This document shows, one piece after another, positions 1-10,697 of a DNA stretch of 64,000 nucleotides (position 1 is its first letter; each line of letters starts with the position of its first letter). The DNA is taken from the NCBI GenBank assembly GCA_016711435.1, contig JADJSY010000024.1:1-64000 (forward strand), given 5' to 3'. The position numbers were made by a program, and so were the translations under genes. The stretch comes from Lewinellaceae bacterium (GTDB taxonomy: Bacteria; Bacteroidota; Bacteroidia; Chitinophagales; Saprospiraceae). The notes under the pieces are model-generated. The model made no database searches and was not told the DNA's origin. It was given only the letters and a program-made list of their open reading frames with translations.

Positions 1-3000
1 TTACAACCGCCAGCCGCTATTGATGAGATTTCTCTTAGATCTTCTTGTTCGCCCCCCACGACGGGTTTGAACGCCACAGCCACAACAATATCTTCTGCAA
101 CACTTGGTTGGACTGCCGTTGGAGCGCAACCTCATACAATGTACGTTAAAAAAGACTTAACACGCCACATCTGTTTTCTCATTGGGCTCTAACCAATACC
201 GCTACTAATTCTTTGGCTGGCAAGCGGATTAGATCCCGGTAGCATTTACGAGTTTCAGGTTAGTGCTGTTGGAGTTTCATGTGCTGCTTATACAGCATCC
301 ACAACATTCACAACACTGGTTCTTCCTGGTTGCGCAACCAGTATTGTGCCTGCAAATAGCGCCACGGATATTGACAATGGTACCCGTCTCACCTGGGCTG
401 CAGCAACAGGTACTCCAACCGGATACCGCTTAACTTTTGGCTCTAATTCGCCCAACTATGATAACATTGCCAATAATGTAGATTTAGGTAATGTGTTATT
501 TTACAATACCAGTTACGCCTTTGTCAATGGTACAGTGTATGGTTTCAAGATAGTACCTTATAATGGTGTCGGACCAGCAACAGGTTGTTCATTTAATACT
601 TTCACCGCAAATGATAATGTTCGTTTACTGGCAAACGGCTCCATTACAAAATGCTCAGGCAACTTTTACGATTCCGGCGGATCCGGTTCTGCATATTCTA
701 GTAATGAAGATTATACGTTGACAATTTGCCCAAGTGTAGGTACTGATAAAGTATCCGCTGCTTTTAGCGCCTTTGCTACAGAATCCGGTTGGGATGGCAT
801 GGTGATTTACAATGGTAATAGTATTGCTGCCCCCATAATATCTTCCGGTTTAGTAGCGGGTAGTAGTCCCACTAACTGCCCTGCTGGTTCATATTATGGT
901 GGTACTTCTCCGGGAACTGTTACGTCTACTGCTGTAAATGGGTGCCTTACTTTCCGCTTCCGTTCTGATAGTGGTACTAACGGCGCAGGTTGGGCTGCTG
1001 CTATTACGTGCGCTGCTCCGCCAAGTTGTCCTGCGCCTTCCTCTTTTGCCGCTTCTGGCACTACGGGAACCTCTACCAATCTTGCATGGACAGAAAACGG
1101 CACTGCAACAGTCTGGGACGTTTATCGGGCAGCCACCAGTACACCTGTTCCAACAACTAGTACAGTGCCAACGTATAATGATGTCGCCAATCCTTACAAT
1201 GTGACCGGTTTATCTGCCACCACTACCTATTATTTCTGGGTTCCGGGCTGATTGTGGAGCCGATAATACTAACGTATCTACCTGGACGGGAGCTATAACG
1301 GTTACCACTACATTAGACTGCTCTGCTGCACCTGCTTTGAGTTGTGGTCCCAACGTTACATCTGGGAATCTGGCTACTTCAGGTGGGGCCTACAATATTA
1401 CCACCTGTTATTTCAATGGAACACCAGGAAAAGAAAAACTATACAGTTTTGTACCGACCACTACTGGCGCGCACACACTTAGTGTTACTGGTATTAATGG
1501 TGGAACAGGATATATTGACTACTTTTATAAAAATGGCACTTCAGGGGATTGTAGCGCTACCGGCTGGACTTGTATCGCTGATCTTAATTCTGTAACAACT
1601 GCACCAATCGGTACTTTAACAGCGGGTGTTACATATTTTATTCTCCTCGATGCCGAATCTGCTACAAGCACTGCCAATCACACTTTTCAGATCGTTTGCC
1701 CGGCACCGCCTCCGGCGAATGACAACATTGCCACACCTACGGCATTGACTGTAGGCGCGGGTTGCACCGGGGCGCCTTATACGACCGTAAGCGCTACGTT
1801 GGGTGGCGGAGAGCCTTATCCTTACTGCTCCGGTTCTGCTGTAACACCGGTATGGTTTAGTTTTGTCGCTCCTGCTTCCGGCGCCGTACGAGTTAGTACT
1901 GATCTTGGATCTGGAAACACATTAACGGATACGAAAGCCGCTATTTTTGATTCCGGCATGAATATTATTTCCTGCGACGATGACGGGGGATCCACTTCAA
2001 ACTTATGTCGGTGGTGTATGCCAATCGAATTTATTCCGGGACAAACGTATTAAATTGCGGTAGATAAATTCAGTTCTACTACTTCAGGTACATTTTGTGT
2101 AGCTGTGGATGAACTCAGCAACGCCATGATCCCTGCAACCGGTACGTGTTCCGGTTATCAAACTCCATAGGTTCAAATTCGGCATATGATAACTGGGTGC
2201 CGTTGATGAATAAACCTCTCCCAGTTACTGGCGATGGTGCGCAGTCGGCAGGCGCGAGCCTCTTCTTATACCTCCGCTTCACAGTATGTAAATACTGGCG
2301 CGGTTCGTCAGTCCGGTCAGTATTATCTGGATAGAAACTTCCTGATCAATAGTACGACAACAAACGCAGATGTGATTTTGCCTTTCCTGACAGATGAAAT
2401 GGATGACCTGACTGCTGCCGATCCCGGTTCAAACATTGGAACAGTAGGTGTTACAAGGGTTAGCGGTTCTTCCTGTACCAATAACTTTGCAGGCGGAACT
2501 ACCTTCTTTTACAATCAGGCTCTCAGCGGATCGGGAAATGGCGTGGATTGGGTACAATTCCAGACCGCAGGATTCTCTAACTTTTTTATTAACCGAGTCG
2601 CCGCGCTACCCCTTGAACTTAAATCCTTCACCGGCAAAACCACCCCCACTTCCAACATGCTCCTCTGGGAAACCCTTACGGAGAAAAACGTGCAGTCGCA
2701 TATCGTCGAGCGTTCCGTGGACGGCATTAAATGGCTGGAAATAGGCCGTAAAAGCAGGCCAAATGGATTCTCAGGTTGCTGTGAAATACGAACTGGAAGA
2801 CCGCGCGCCATTGGCAAAAGCCTACTACCGCCTGCGTTCGGTGGATTTTGACGGCGCAGAAAACCTGTCGAATACCATCGTACTGACCCGCAAAGGCGAG
2901 CATTTCGGTATCACGGCGGCCTTCCCTCGCCGACGAAGGATCAGGTGACGGTGCAGTTTGCATCCCTGAAGGAAGAGAACGTGACGATCCGGGTAATGGA

Positions 3001-3253
3001 TTTCTCCGGTCGCCTCGTATTGGTTCAGGAATATGCTGCCGATAACGGAATTAATGAAGCGGTGTTACAACTCGACGGCCTGCAAGCGGGTGTGTACTTA
3101 GTGCGCATTTCCAACGCGACTTCGACGGCGGAGCCGATGCGGATTGTGAAGGAATTTAAGCGGATTTTTCTGATAGATATAGGAAACGCCCGGCTGCCTG
3201 ATTTTGGTGGCCAGGCGTTTTTAAAGTTATCTGTGCTTTTCGCGCACGTATAG
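1..3253 (+). pseudogene. Giant secreted Fn3/CUB protein with T9SS sorting domain, multiply frameshifted, 5' partial
   Basis: This is one large extracellular protein gene cut into pieces by about eight disruptions; its 5' end lies outside the window. Reading the open pieces in order gives fibronectin-III-like repeats (about 1-600), a CUB-like domain (about 620-1010), another Fn3 segment to 1251, PPC-like beta-sandwich modules (1252-2100) and, from about 2600, a conserved module ending in a T9SS C-terminal sorting domain. Breaks lie near 132 and 220, near 1245, at an in-frame TAA at 2051-2053, and near 2165 and 2262. Comparison with the next gene pins two more: one extra A in the run at 2750-2753 and one missing C at 2924-2926. 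The end probably lies near 3159 (VKEF-stop) rather than 3253, because one T seems to be missing after GGAA. Role (adhesion or matrix protein) is inferred. It may be a real pseudogene or an error-rich consensus. Confidence 0.75.
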
Positions 3254-3623
3254 GAATAAGGCAACACGGAATGATGTTGCCTGGATTTACGCGGATTGAA
3301 TTGCGATCGGCGGTCAACGCTAAGCGGGAAAATCGTGAAACTCCATCGTCATCCGTGGACTTTTTGCGCAAGAGGAATAATCGGTCAACTCTACAGGAAA
3401 ATCCGGTAAATCCGTCGTGGTCGTGCTTATCTACGTGCGCGCGCAACACAATCAGGTCAACTTAACGGAAAATTCCGCTAAATCGCCTAATCGTCAATTG
3501 GTCCCCATTGCGCTACGAGGGAAAAATCCGTGTCCAATCCCTTCAATCCGTGTTCCACTCCCGAGGGAAAATCAGCAGAAATGCTCAAACATTCCATAAA
3601 ATGTATTTATGTGTTTAAAAATC
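3254..3623. other. Intergenic region without recognisable gene
   Basis: About 370 bases with no credible ORF. The text is rich in degenerate phrases such as AATCCGTG, TCCGTGTTCC and GGAAAATC. These echo the palindrome at 34513-34530 and look like decayed intergenic repeat material. No clear hairpin or T-run terminator was seen. Confidence 0.4.
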
Positions 3624-3653
3624 TTGCCAAATAATAGTTTCTGTATATTTTTG
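3624..3653 (+). promoter_or_regulatory. Bacteroidota-type promoter TTG-N19-TATTTTTG
   Basis: TTG at 3624-3626, exactly 19 bases, then TATTTTTG at 3646-3653. This matches the Bacteroidota sigma-ABfr consensus (TTG about -33, TAnnTTTG about -7) fully in both boxes and in spacing. Transcription would start near 3660, about 130 bases before the likely ATG at 3790 of the following secreted-protein gene. It is the best promoter match I found in the window. Confidence 0.55.
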
Positions 3654-3934
3654 TAGTTGACATCACGTTGATTAAATTTACAACGGCTTTTATATTTTTA
3701 TTCCAAATTCAATCTGTCACAACCTGGACTCGCTTTCGGTCGTGTGGCAGTAGCACTCCTGTTTTTTTAACCCTTCACCCACCTGGATCATGAAAACAAA
3801 CCCCTTTGCTCTCTTTGTACACGTGAAAAATACGGTATAACTCCTCTTTTTATCCCTGCTTTTTACTTTTTTTGGCGGATTACACACCTTGATGGCAGCA
3901 GCCTGCGAATGACCAGTGCAGTGGGGCAGATGTC

Positions 3935-6900
3935 GTGGGCGCCTTACCCTGGACATCTGTCGCTTACGACCTGACCACTGCAACCACCACCGGAGATCCG
4001 GGTATTCCATCTTGCGTGGCCTCTGTATCGCGGAGTGTCTGGTTTAAATTTACCCCCTCTTCCACGGGATTATATTATTTTTCTACCTGTCAGTCCGACG
4101 CTCCTTTGAGCATGCGCGCCAACACTGTAATGGAAATTTATACGGCAAGTGCAGGATGCGGCAGCACCTATACGTCGGTTGCCTGCGACGATGATGGTTG
4201 TACTACCCAAAATAATCAGTCGGTCATTTCAGGTTTGAGTTGCACCGCCGGCACGGATTATTACATCGTTGTTTGGAGCGCCGGTACAGGGACTCCGGCT
4301 AATATGAGTATTTCATTGTATGTTAATGCAGAGCCTGTAATGACGTTCTCGTCGGACCTTTCGACGCAACCGGATGCAAGTACTATCCCCGGCGCAACCA
4401 ACGTTCAGATATACCGCTTACGGATAACTACGGCAACCGGATCGATCAATCCGCTGGAGATGCAAACCATCAACGTGGACATGACAGGTACCACGAACAA
4501 CGCCGATATTCTTAGTGCGAAGTGCTACTACACCACTGGCACGTTTGCCACAACGACTCCATTCGGCGCGACGCAGAATGCTCCCGGCACTACTTTTTCG
4601 TTTACGGGTACACAAAGTTTGACTTTTGGAAGCGGCAACTTTTTCTGGGTAGTGTATGATATATCATCATGTCCGACAGGTGTAAATAACATCGACGCTT
4701 CTGTACCTTCTTACGTCCTTTCGGGGGTTACGCGCACGCCTGCAACCGTCAATCCCGGCGCGGCTATAGCGCTGGCTTTGTACAGCCCCACGTATTCAGG
4801 CACCGTAGGCCCTGCTTCTCACGCACAGGGGACGGTTAATGGCGTTATGGCTCGAACCACTATCACAGGTGTAGCGGCCTGCCCCGGCACGGCTACGACG
4901 CTTACTTTCAACACCGGTACCACTACTGCGCCGAGCACGGATGTTTTATCTGCCCGGTGCTACTACACAACCAATACCACCTTCTCTACGGCCAACCAGT
5001 TTGGTTCGGCAATCGCTTCACCCTCCGCTGGGAACCTGGTTTTCACCGGGTCTCAGGCAATTGCTACGGGTAGCGGCAATTATTTCTGGTTGGTTTACGA
5101 TGTGTCCTGCACTGCTTCTACCAGCAATGTTTTGCAAGGTACATGCATCTCGATGGTCGTAAGCGGCGGCACGTATCCTACGCCGCTCTCCAACACGAAT
5201 GCTGACCGTCCCATCACAGCAACAACTTATACGACTGCCCAGGCCGGCGACCTGGCTACTGCCGCCACATGGCTGGGGTGCCCTCCTCCTGGAACAACCA
5301 ACGATGTACTCAATATCAACCACAATACTACGGTAACAGGAAATTATACTTCAGGTAGTATCACGATTGCGTCCGGCGTAGGTTTAAATGTGTCGGGCAC
5401 CTTAAACATCGGGCCTGCCAATGGAGGCAATAAATCCGTGACTGCTACCGGCACACTCACAAACACAGGTACGATCAACCTGAACGGCTCCCTGGCAGTC
5501 GCAGGCGGGTTTACCATGAGCAGCGGTTCGCTCAATGTCGATCCGAATGATGGCACCTCCGGAGGTAGCGCTACGGGCAATAGCATATCGTTCACTACAT
5601 CTAACCTTAGTATCAACGGAGGAGCGATTAACCTGTACGATCCACCCTGGACGGACGGCAGTCATTCTATGCGCTATAATGTATCGACAACAGATGCAAG
5701 CATTGGAACCGGCTGCACCGTCACGGTCGGCAGCACTGCCGGTGGCTCCCATGCCAATACGTCTAACACCACCGGCTTTTTGCTGAATGGACAAAACAGT
5801 ACCGGCACGCTCGAGTTTGGTACGGTGATCATTGATGGCGGCAGATACAGTTCGAGCCGACACGCGAGTACCGCCTCATCTGCCGTCGACAATGTGAAAA
5901 TACGCGATCTTACCGTCAATTCAGGCGCAGAATTGCTGGCAAGAGGTTCCATGTTAGCCATTATTGGAACAACACTTGTCAACAATGGCGTGATTACGGT
6001 TACCCCTACTAATCCGCTGCGAGGTCTCGTATTCTGTGGTGATGTACAAAATACCGGTATCACGCCGAGTAGCGGGGCTCAAAGTATTACAGGAACCGGT
6101 CTTTTCAAAAAATCCGAGTTAGATGCCGACCCGGCAGTAGCGGATAATGTAGTCAACGCCTTGCATTTCTTGAGCACCAGTACGCTTACGTTAGAGACCC
6201 CGCTTTCTGTGGTTAACCTCTCATTGGGCACCGGTGGTACCATCATTACAACTTCCACCAACGTACTCACCATCGGCTATGGCCCCAGTTCCATTACAGG
6301 TGGAGCAGTGCTGACAGGCAGTGTCTCCCCTTTGGTTACCCCAACGCTCCCGCTCACGGAAGCCTGGGCAGGCGGTTGGGTAGTTGGTCCGGTACGGCGC
6401 TGGTTTACAGGTACCAGTCCAGCCTCCATCCTGCCTACGGGTGATGGGGATGACCCCCAAATCGCTTCCATTACGTACACGGTCGCTCCAACCTCCGGCA
6501 GATTAGAGGCATCCTATACAGCAGCTGCACCGGACGGTGGCAGCACCATCAGTCCAGAACTTACCGAAGGCGCTCTTTCCATAACAAAAGTATCGCCCAC
6601 TGGCAGTTGGGATATACAACCAACATCTACTGACGGAGTGTCAGGGGGGACGTATTCTGCCTGGTTCTACGCAAATGACTTTAAAAAAGAAGACGGTACT
6701 TCTACGCCAAATCCGGTTAACGAGTTGGTATTACTTAAACGCAACTCAGGCGCCCTGCTGGCCACTGACTGGACCCTGGACGGCACCCATGTCACAACTG
6801 TAACCGCAGGTGCAAACATCTACAGACTTAACCGTACAGGAATGTCAGGTTTTAGCCAGTTCGCTATGGGAGGCACTTCCTCCGCTCTGCCGCTCGAACT

Positions 6901-7438
6901 CCTTTCCTTCACGGGTAAAACCACCCCCTCCTCCAACATGCTCCTCTGGGAAACCCTCACAGAGAAAAACGTGCAGTGGCATATTGTCGAGCGCTCTGTG
7001 GATGGCGTCAAATGGTTGGAAGTTGGCAAAAAAGCGGGTGAAATGGATTCCCAGTCTCCCGTGAAATATGAACTCGAAGACCGTACGCCGCCGGCAAAAG
7101 CCTACTATCGCCTGCGTTCTGTGGATTTTGACGGCGCGGAAAACCTGTCCGGCACGATCCTTCTGACCCGCAAAGGCGAGCACTTCGGTATCACGGCGGC
7201 CTTCCCCTCACCTGCGAAGGATCGGATGACGATACAGTTTACATCCCTGAAGGAAGAACAGGTAACGATTCGTGTGACTGATATATCCGGTCGCCTGGTA
7301 TTGGTTCAGGAATTCGCTGCCGATAATGGCATCAATGAAGCGGTGTTACAACTTGCCGACCTGCAAGCGGGTGTGTACCTGGTGCGTATTTCCAATGCGA
7401 CTTCTACGCCGGAGCCGGTACGGATCGTGAAGGAATAG
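3935..7438 (+). CDS. Large T9SS-secreted protein with two BNR-associated N-terminal-like domains
   Basis: 1167 codons are open from a GTG at 3935, but that is not the true N-terminus. Upstream, an ATG at 3790 (MKTNPFALFVHVKNTV) followed by LLFLSLLFTFFGGL looks like a signal peptide. It is separated by a TAA at 3838-3840 and a frameshift near 3899, after which QPANDQCSGADVVGALPW reads in frame, so the gene probably spans 3790-7438. Domains: an N-terminal beta-sandwich (to about residue 130); two tandem modules resembling the N-terminal domain of BNR-repeat neuraminidases (about 135-290 and 300-430); a long Ser/Thr/Gly-rich beta-helix-like region; then ALPLELLSFTGKT, a linker and a T9SS sorting domain (last about 80 residues, ending GVYLVRISNATSTPEPVRIVKE with breaks). 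Surface or secreted structural role is inferred. The C-terminal 185 residues are nearly duplicated from the preceding gene. Confidence 0.8.
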   Translation: MGALPWTSVAYDLTTATTTGDPGIPSCVASVSRSVWFKFTPSSTGLYYFSTCQSDAPLSMRANTVMEIYTASAGCGSTYTSVACDDDGCTTQNNQSVISGLSCTAGTDYYIVVWSAGTGTPANMSISLYVNAEPVMTFSSDLSTQPDASTIPGATNVQIYRLRITTATGSINPLEMQTINVDMTGTTNNADILSAKCYYTTGTFATTTPFGATQNAPGTTFSFTGTQSLTFGSGNFFWVVYDISSCPTGVNNIDASVPSYVLSGVTRTPATVNPGAAIALALYSPTYSGTVGPASHAQGTVNGVMARTTITGVAACPGTATTLTFNTGTTTAPSTDVLSARCYYTTNTTFSTANQFGSAIASPSAGNLVFTGSQAIATGSGNYFWLVYDVSCTASTSNVLQGTCISMVVSGGTYPTPLSNTNADRPITATTYTTAQAGDLATAATWLGCPPPGTTNDVLNINHNTTVTGNYTSGSITIASGVGLNVSGTLNIGPANGGNKSVTATGTLTNTGTINLNGSLAVAGGFTMSSGSLNVDPNDGTSGGSATGNSISFTTSNLSINGGAINLYDPPWTDGSHSMRYNVSTTDASIGTGCTVTVGSTAGGSHANTSNTTGFLLNGQNSTGTLEFGTVIIDGGRYSSSRHASTASSAVDNVKIRDLTVNSGAELLARGSMLAIIGTTLVNNGVITVTPTNPLRGLVFCGDVQNTGITPSSGAQSITGTGLFKKSELDADPAVADNVVNALHFLSTSTLTLETPLSVVNLSLGTGGTIITTSTNVLTIGYGPSSITGGAVLTGSVSPLVTPTLPLTEAWAGGWVVGPVRRWFTGTSPASILPTGDGDDPQIASITYTVAPTSGRLEASYTAAAPDGGSTISPELTEGALSITKVSPTGSWDIQPTSTDGVSGGTYSAWFYANDFKKEDGTSTPNPVNELVLLKRNSGALLATDWTLDGTHVTTVTAGANIYRLNRTGMSGFSQFAMGGTSSALPLELLSFTGKTTPSSNMLLWETLTEKNVQWHIVERSVDGVKWLEVGKKAGEMDSQSPVKYELEDRTPPAKAYYRLRSVDFDGAENLSGTILLTRKGEHFGITAAFPSPAKDRMTIQFTSLKEEQVTIRVTDISGRLVLVQEFAADNGINEAVLQLADLQAGVYLVRISNATSTPEPVRIVKE

Positions 7439-7460
7439 TTTTTTTAAACACATCAATTTT

Positions 7461-7536
7461 TTAAACACATAGGCACATAGAAAACATAGCCGTAGAGTAC
7501 TCTTAACTATGTTTTCTATGTGCCTCGTATGTTTAA
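7461..7536. terminator. Hairpin between convergent genes (ACATAG words)
   Basis: Arms 7461-7489 and 7507-7536 are near-perfect reverse complements (ATAGGCACATAGAAAACATAG against CTATGTTTTCTATGTGCCT), and A/T runs follow on both sides. It lies between two genes that converge, so it probably ends transcripts from both strands. A related hairpin with the same CATAG/CTATG words occurs at 59988-60048. Confidence 0.6.
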
Positions 7537-7558
7537 AAAAACTATATGGTAAAAAACA

Positions 7559-7909
7559 CTATTTCCTGATAAAATACACCGCCAGCACCAGAAAGCCGAA
7601 GCCCACAAAGTGGTTCCATTTCAGCGTTTCATTTTTAAAGAAAATCAGGGTAAAGGCCGTGAACACCAGCAAGGTGATAACTTCCTGAATCACTTTGAGT
7701 TGCAACAAAGTGAACGGCCCGCCCTGTTCCTTGTAACCGATCCGGTTGGCAGGCACCATCAGGCTGTATTCCAGGAATGCAATCAACCAACTGGCGATGA
7801 TCAGACCGAACATTCCCGTTTTTTGAAAAAATTTCAGGTGGCCATACCACGCAAACGTCATAAAAACGTTGGAAAGCAGGAGCAACAGAATGGTATAAAT
7901 GCCTCTCAT
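7559..7909 (-). CDS. DUF486 family small membrane protein
   Basis: A 116-residue protein starting MRGIYTILLLLLSNVFMTFAW, with four predicted transmembrane stretches and the family-typical segments FAWYGHLKF, ASWLIAFLEY, PANRIGY, QLKVIQEVITL and LKWNHFVGF. DUF486 proteins belong to the drug/metabolite transporter superfamily at the four-helix, SMR-like scale; no substrate is known. The frame stays open further upstream, but the ATG at 7909 gives the family's usual length and N-terminus. It is transcribed divergently from the lipoprotein at 8023 and converges on the giant secreted protein. Confidence 0.85.
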   Translation of the reverse strand: MRGIYTILLLLLSNVFMTFAWYGHLKFFQKTGMFGLIIASWLIAFLEYSLMVPANRIGYKEQGGPFTLLQLKVIQEVITLLVFTAFTLIFFKNETLKWNHFVGFGFLVLAVYFIRK

Positions 7910-7980
7910 GTAAGGGATGGAAATTTTTGAAATATGGAGTTGCAAATATAGTTCAGGGAAATTTCGTTTGTCGGACGAAC

Positions 7981-7988
7981 TATTTTTG
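7981..7988 (+). promoter_or_regulatory. Candidate -7 box TATTTTTG
   Basis: TATTTTTG matches TAnnTTTG and sits 34 bases before the lipoprotein start at 8023. No TTG occurs at the 17-23 base spacing, so only the -7 element supports it. Confidence 0.35.
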
Positions 7989-8022
7989 CCGCTTGTTTTC
8001 CAAATTTCAAAATTGCTTTTAC

Positions 8023-8475
8023 ATGAAATTTTTTCCGGTTGTATTGAGCGCAATGCTCTTTTTCTTTGCCTGCAAACAAACATCGCCAACGCCCCAGGCT
8101 GAATCGGTGACCACTTCCGACACACAGATTCCGGCCGATTTCTCCGATTTTTATGAGAAATTTCACACGGACAGTATGTATCAGATGACCCATATTTCCT
8201 GGCCCCTGCAAGGCGATAAAAGCGAACAGATAGACAGTACGCATTATCAAAAAAAAGAAATTACCTGGGAACAAAGCAACTGGCGCATGCACCGTCCGGT
8301 GGATTACAGTTCGGGCGATTACAAAAGGCAAATACAAATGCTGGGCGACGGTCTGCTGATCGAGTATATCCTGATTACAGCGGGAGGGTATGGCATAGAA
8401 CGCCGTTTCGCCAAACAACCCGATGGCGAGTGGAACCTGATCTATTATTCTGATATGCAGGAAAGGGGGAAGTAA
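8023..8475 (+). CDS. Lipoprotein, DUF4348-like
   Basis: 150 residues. The N-terminus MKFFPVVLSAMLFFFACKQ is a lipoprotein signal peptide with the acylated Cys at residue 17. After a short Thr/Ser-rich linker comes DFSDFYEKFHTDSMYQMTHISWPL, which resembles the start of DUF4348 domains (FxxFxxxFxxDSxFQ...FPL, known from Bacteroidota lipoproteins). The remainder has alternating aromatic and charged residues typical of a small beta-rich domain. Cell location is predicted to be membrane-anchored; function is unknown. I chose the ATG at 8023 because longer in-frame starts would destroy the signal peptide. Confidence 0.75.
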   Translation: MKFFPVVLSAMLFFFACKQTSPTPQAESVTTSDTQIPADFSDFYEKFHTDSMYQMTHISWPLQGDKSEQIDSTHYQKKEITWEQSNWRMHRPVDYSSGDYKRQIQMLGDGLLIEYILITAGGYGIERRFAKQPDGEWNLIYYSDMQERGK

Positions 8476-8484
8476 AAAGGGGGG

Positions 8485-8572
8485 GATGGTTTGAGAGGTT
8501 TGATGGTTTGAAGTGGTAACGTAAAGCGATTAGATTTACCAGCTTTAAACCATCAAACCTATAAACCCATCA
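8485..8572. repeat. Family B hairpin (GGTTTGAT words)
   Basis: The left arm reads GATGGTTTGAGAGGTTTGAT..., the right arm ...AAACCATCAAACC...CATC. The centre carries the GTGGTAAC / TTACCA core seen in other copies (20313, 56646). It fills the space between the lipoprotein stop and the stop of the convergent M43 protease gene, and is probably a bidirectional terminator. Confidence 0.6.
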
Positions 8573-8574
8573 AC

Positions 8575-10524
8575 TTAATTTTGAACCACCAACTTCCGGG
8601 TGTTCAGTGATTTACCGTTGCGCACCTCTACAAAATAGATACCATTTGGCAGGCGGCTGACGTCGAAAGACATCTGATTGTCGCCTTTACCCAGCACGCG
8701 GTGTTGTTGCAGGGTTGCTTTGCCGGATGGATCAAATATGCTAACCTGTACGTCCGCCTCCGTATCCATAGGCACTTCTACTGTGATGTGATTGGAAGCA
8801 GGGTTCGGGAACATACCAAAGGGCACATTTTCAAATACAACGGGTATTTCCAGCTCCTCTACTTCACCGTCTGAGCTGCCGTCCGTCCGGAAAGCGCTGG
8901 AACTGAGGCTTACGCGCATGGTGTAACACTGCGTAGTGCTGAATACACCCTGGTAACCCTCTACTTTGGCATAGTAGCTGGTAGAAACAGTATTTGTATT
9001 GTAAATCAATGTTTCATCGGTAGTTCCACCGTTCAGAGAAGAAGCCAGCACTGAATTATTGGTACCGCGATACAGGCGTATATCATAATCGAACGGCAGG
9101 GTAGTGAGATCGATTTTGATGTTTCTGGTAGCCGACGTGTTAGCAAATTTGTACCAGTCTACATCGGAAGACGAAGCGATCTGTGCCGTAAAAGTGGTGT
9201 TTACCGGAATAACTTTGGCCGTATTCTTCGTATTGTTGGATTCATAGGTGTCAGTACATCCGCCACCGCCGGAAGCCAGCGTTGTAAAGGATGCGGCAGA
9301 TGAATAGGCCGCAGAAGTGCCCCCACAAACAGTTTGTACCTGGTAGTTGTAGGTGCTGTTGGCGGTAAGTCCTGTAATATTAGAGGAAGTACCAGTCAGA
9401 CCCGTAAAGGTGGTCCAGGTAGAAGACGAAGACAGTTTTACCTGTAAATTGTAAGAAGTTGCTCCGCTAACAGCGCCCCAGTTGAGCGTAGCGCTAGTTT
9501 GTGCGATACTGGTAGCATTCAGACCGGACGCTACAGCGCAGCCGCCGCCGCCGCTTGGTGGTTGGCAACCGGGAGAACTGAGCAGCGATACACGGCTGCC
9601 GCCCGTGGCAAACAAAGCTTGTGCGCGGGCCTTCTGGCCGGGAGTGAACATGTACATACAGGCATCATCCGTGTAATCCATGTAGTTCATGGTCATTTCT
9701 ACCGGAGCGCCGGAGCAGGTAGAGTAGTGGGGGTAGCTCGGACAACCGCCGTTAGAAGTATTGTGGGTAGGCGTATCGCTCACGAGGTCGCTGCCGCAGG
9801 TAGCATCGCCCCAGATGTGGCGCAGGTTGAGCCAGTGGCCAACTTCGTGGGTGGCAGTACGGCCTTTATCAAAAGGAGCAGCAGCCACGCCGACAGTACC
9901 AAAGTACAGGTAGTCGCAAACAACGCCATCGGTGGCGGCAGAGCCTCCGGGAAATTGCGCGTACCCCAGCAGCGTGCCGCTCAGGTCGCATACCCACAGG
10001 TTGAGGTATTTGTTGCGATCCCAGGCGTCCAGACCGCCCTGGGCAGTGTATTTCATCGCATCATTGCTGGAAAACGATGTCCGGGTAGTGCTTTGACGGC
10101 GAATGCCGGTGGTTGCATTTCCGCTTGGATCCTGCGTTGCGAGGCAGAAATTGATTTCAAAATCAGCAATCAGGTTGGAAAAAATAGAAGGCGTGTTGAG
10201 CCTGTCGGCATTGAGGGCCCGGAAATCAGCATTTAAAACGTCAATCTGCGACTGTATTTGCGCATCGCTAATATTTTCTGCTGTTGTATTCCAGATCACA
10301 TTGACAACAACCGGAATGGTGACTTGCACCCGCTCGTGTACGCCCTCTGGGGTGTTAATAAAACCTTCGGTGTGGCGTTCAATTTCCTCCATCATTTCCT
10401 GGAGGAGCGGGTTTTCAAGTAGTTGTTGTTCCAGCACGTCGTGGGCGGCACATACGCGCTGTGCAGAAGCATTAAGGGCCAGGAGCATGAACGCTCCCAG
10501 AGCAAGAAGTAGATTCCGAATCAT
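8575..10524 (-). CDS. Secreted M43-family zinc metalloprotease with Fn3, PPC and T9SS sorting domain
   Basis: 649 residues. Signal peptide MIRNLLLALGAFMLLALNASAQ. The catalytic domain carries the zinc motif HEVGHWLNLRH (residues 226-236) and a Met-turn MNYMDY (279-284), as in pappalysin/cytophagalysin M43 proteases. It is followed by an Fn3 domain (about 333-415), a pre-peptidase C-terminal domain (about 430-540) and a T9SS sorting domain starting MFPNPASNHITVEV and ending RKLVVQN. It is expected to be exported by the Sec and type IX systems and to cleave extracellular protein. All catalytic residues are present and the frame is intact. It converges on the lipoprotein gene. Confidence 0.9.
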   Translation of the reverse strand: MIRNLLLALGAFMLLALNASAQRVCAAHDVLEQQLLENPLLQEMMEEIERHTEGFINTPEGVHERVQVTIPVVVNVIWNTTAENISDAQIQSQIDVLNADFRALNADRLNTPSIFSNLIADFEINFCLATQDPSGNATTGIRRQSTTRTSFSSNDAMKYTAQGGLDAWDRNKYLNLWVCDLSGTLLGYAQFPGGSAATDGVVCDYLYFGTVGVAAAPFDKGRTATHEVGHWLNLRHIWGDATCGSDLVSDTPTHNTSNGGCPSYPHYSTCSGAPVEMTMNYMDYTDDACMYMFTPGQKARAQALFATGGSRVSLLSSPGCQPPSGGGGCAVASGLNATSIAQTSATLNWGAVSGATSYNLQVKLSSSSTWTTFTGLTGTSSNITGLTANSTYNYQVQTVCGGTSAAYSSAASFTTLASGGGGCTDTYESNNTKNTAKVIPVNTTFTAQIASSSDVDWYKFANTSATRNIKIDLTTLPFDYDIRLYRGTNNSVLASSLNGGTTDETLIYNTNTVSTSYYAKVEGYQGVFSTTQCYTMRVSLSSSAFRTDGSSDGEVEELEIPVVFENVPFGMFPNPASNHITVEVPMDTEADVQVSIFDPSGKATLQQHRVLGKGDNQMSFDVSRLPNGIYFVEVRNGKSLNTRKLVVQN

Positions 10525-10644
10525 GATTAAGACAGTAAAGGTTTGAAAATGAACAGTTTGAGTTTGGTACTACTATTTAATATAAACTTGATGAAGCCAA
10601 ATTATCATTTTCAATTGGAGCGGAGAAGAGAATTTTCGCAAGGG

Positions 10645-10652
10645 CAAATATA
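10645..10652 (-). promoter_or_regulatory. Candidate -7 box for the M43 protease gene
   Basis: On the minus strand this reads TATATTTG, a match to TAnnTTTG, 121 bases upstream of the start codon in an AT-rich leader. No TTG occurs at the expected -33 spacing. Confidence 0.3.
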
Positions 10653-10697
10653 GATTTAATAAAATCTTTACTATACTTTATTTTGGTCCGCCAATTG

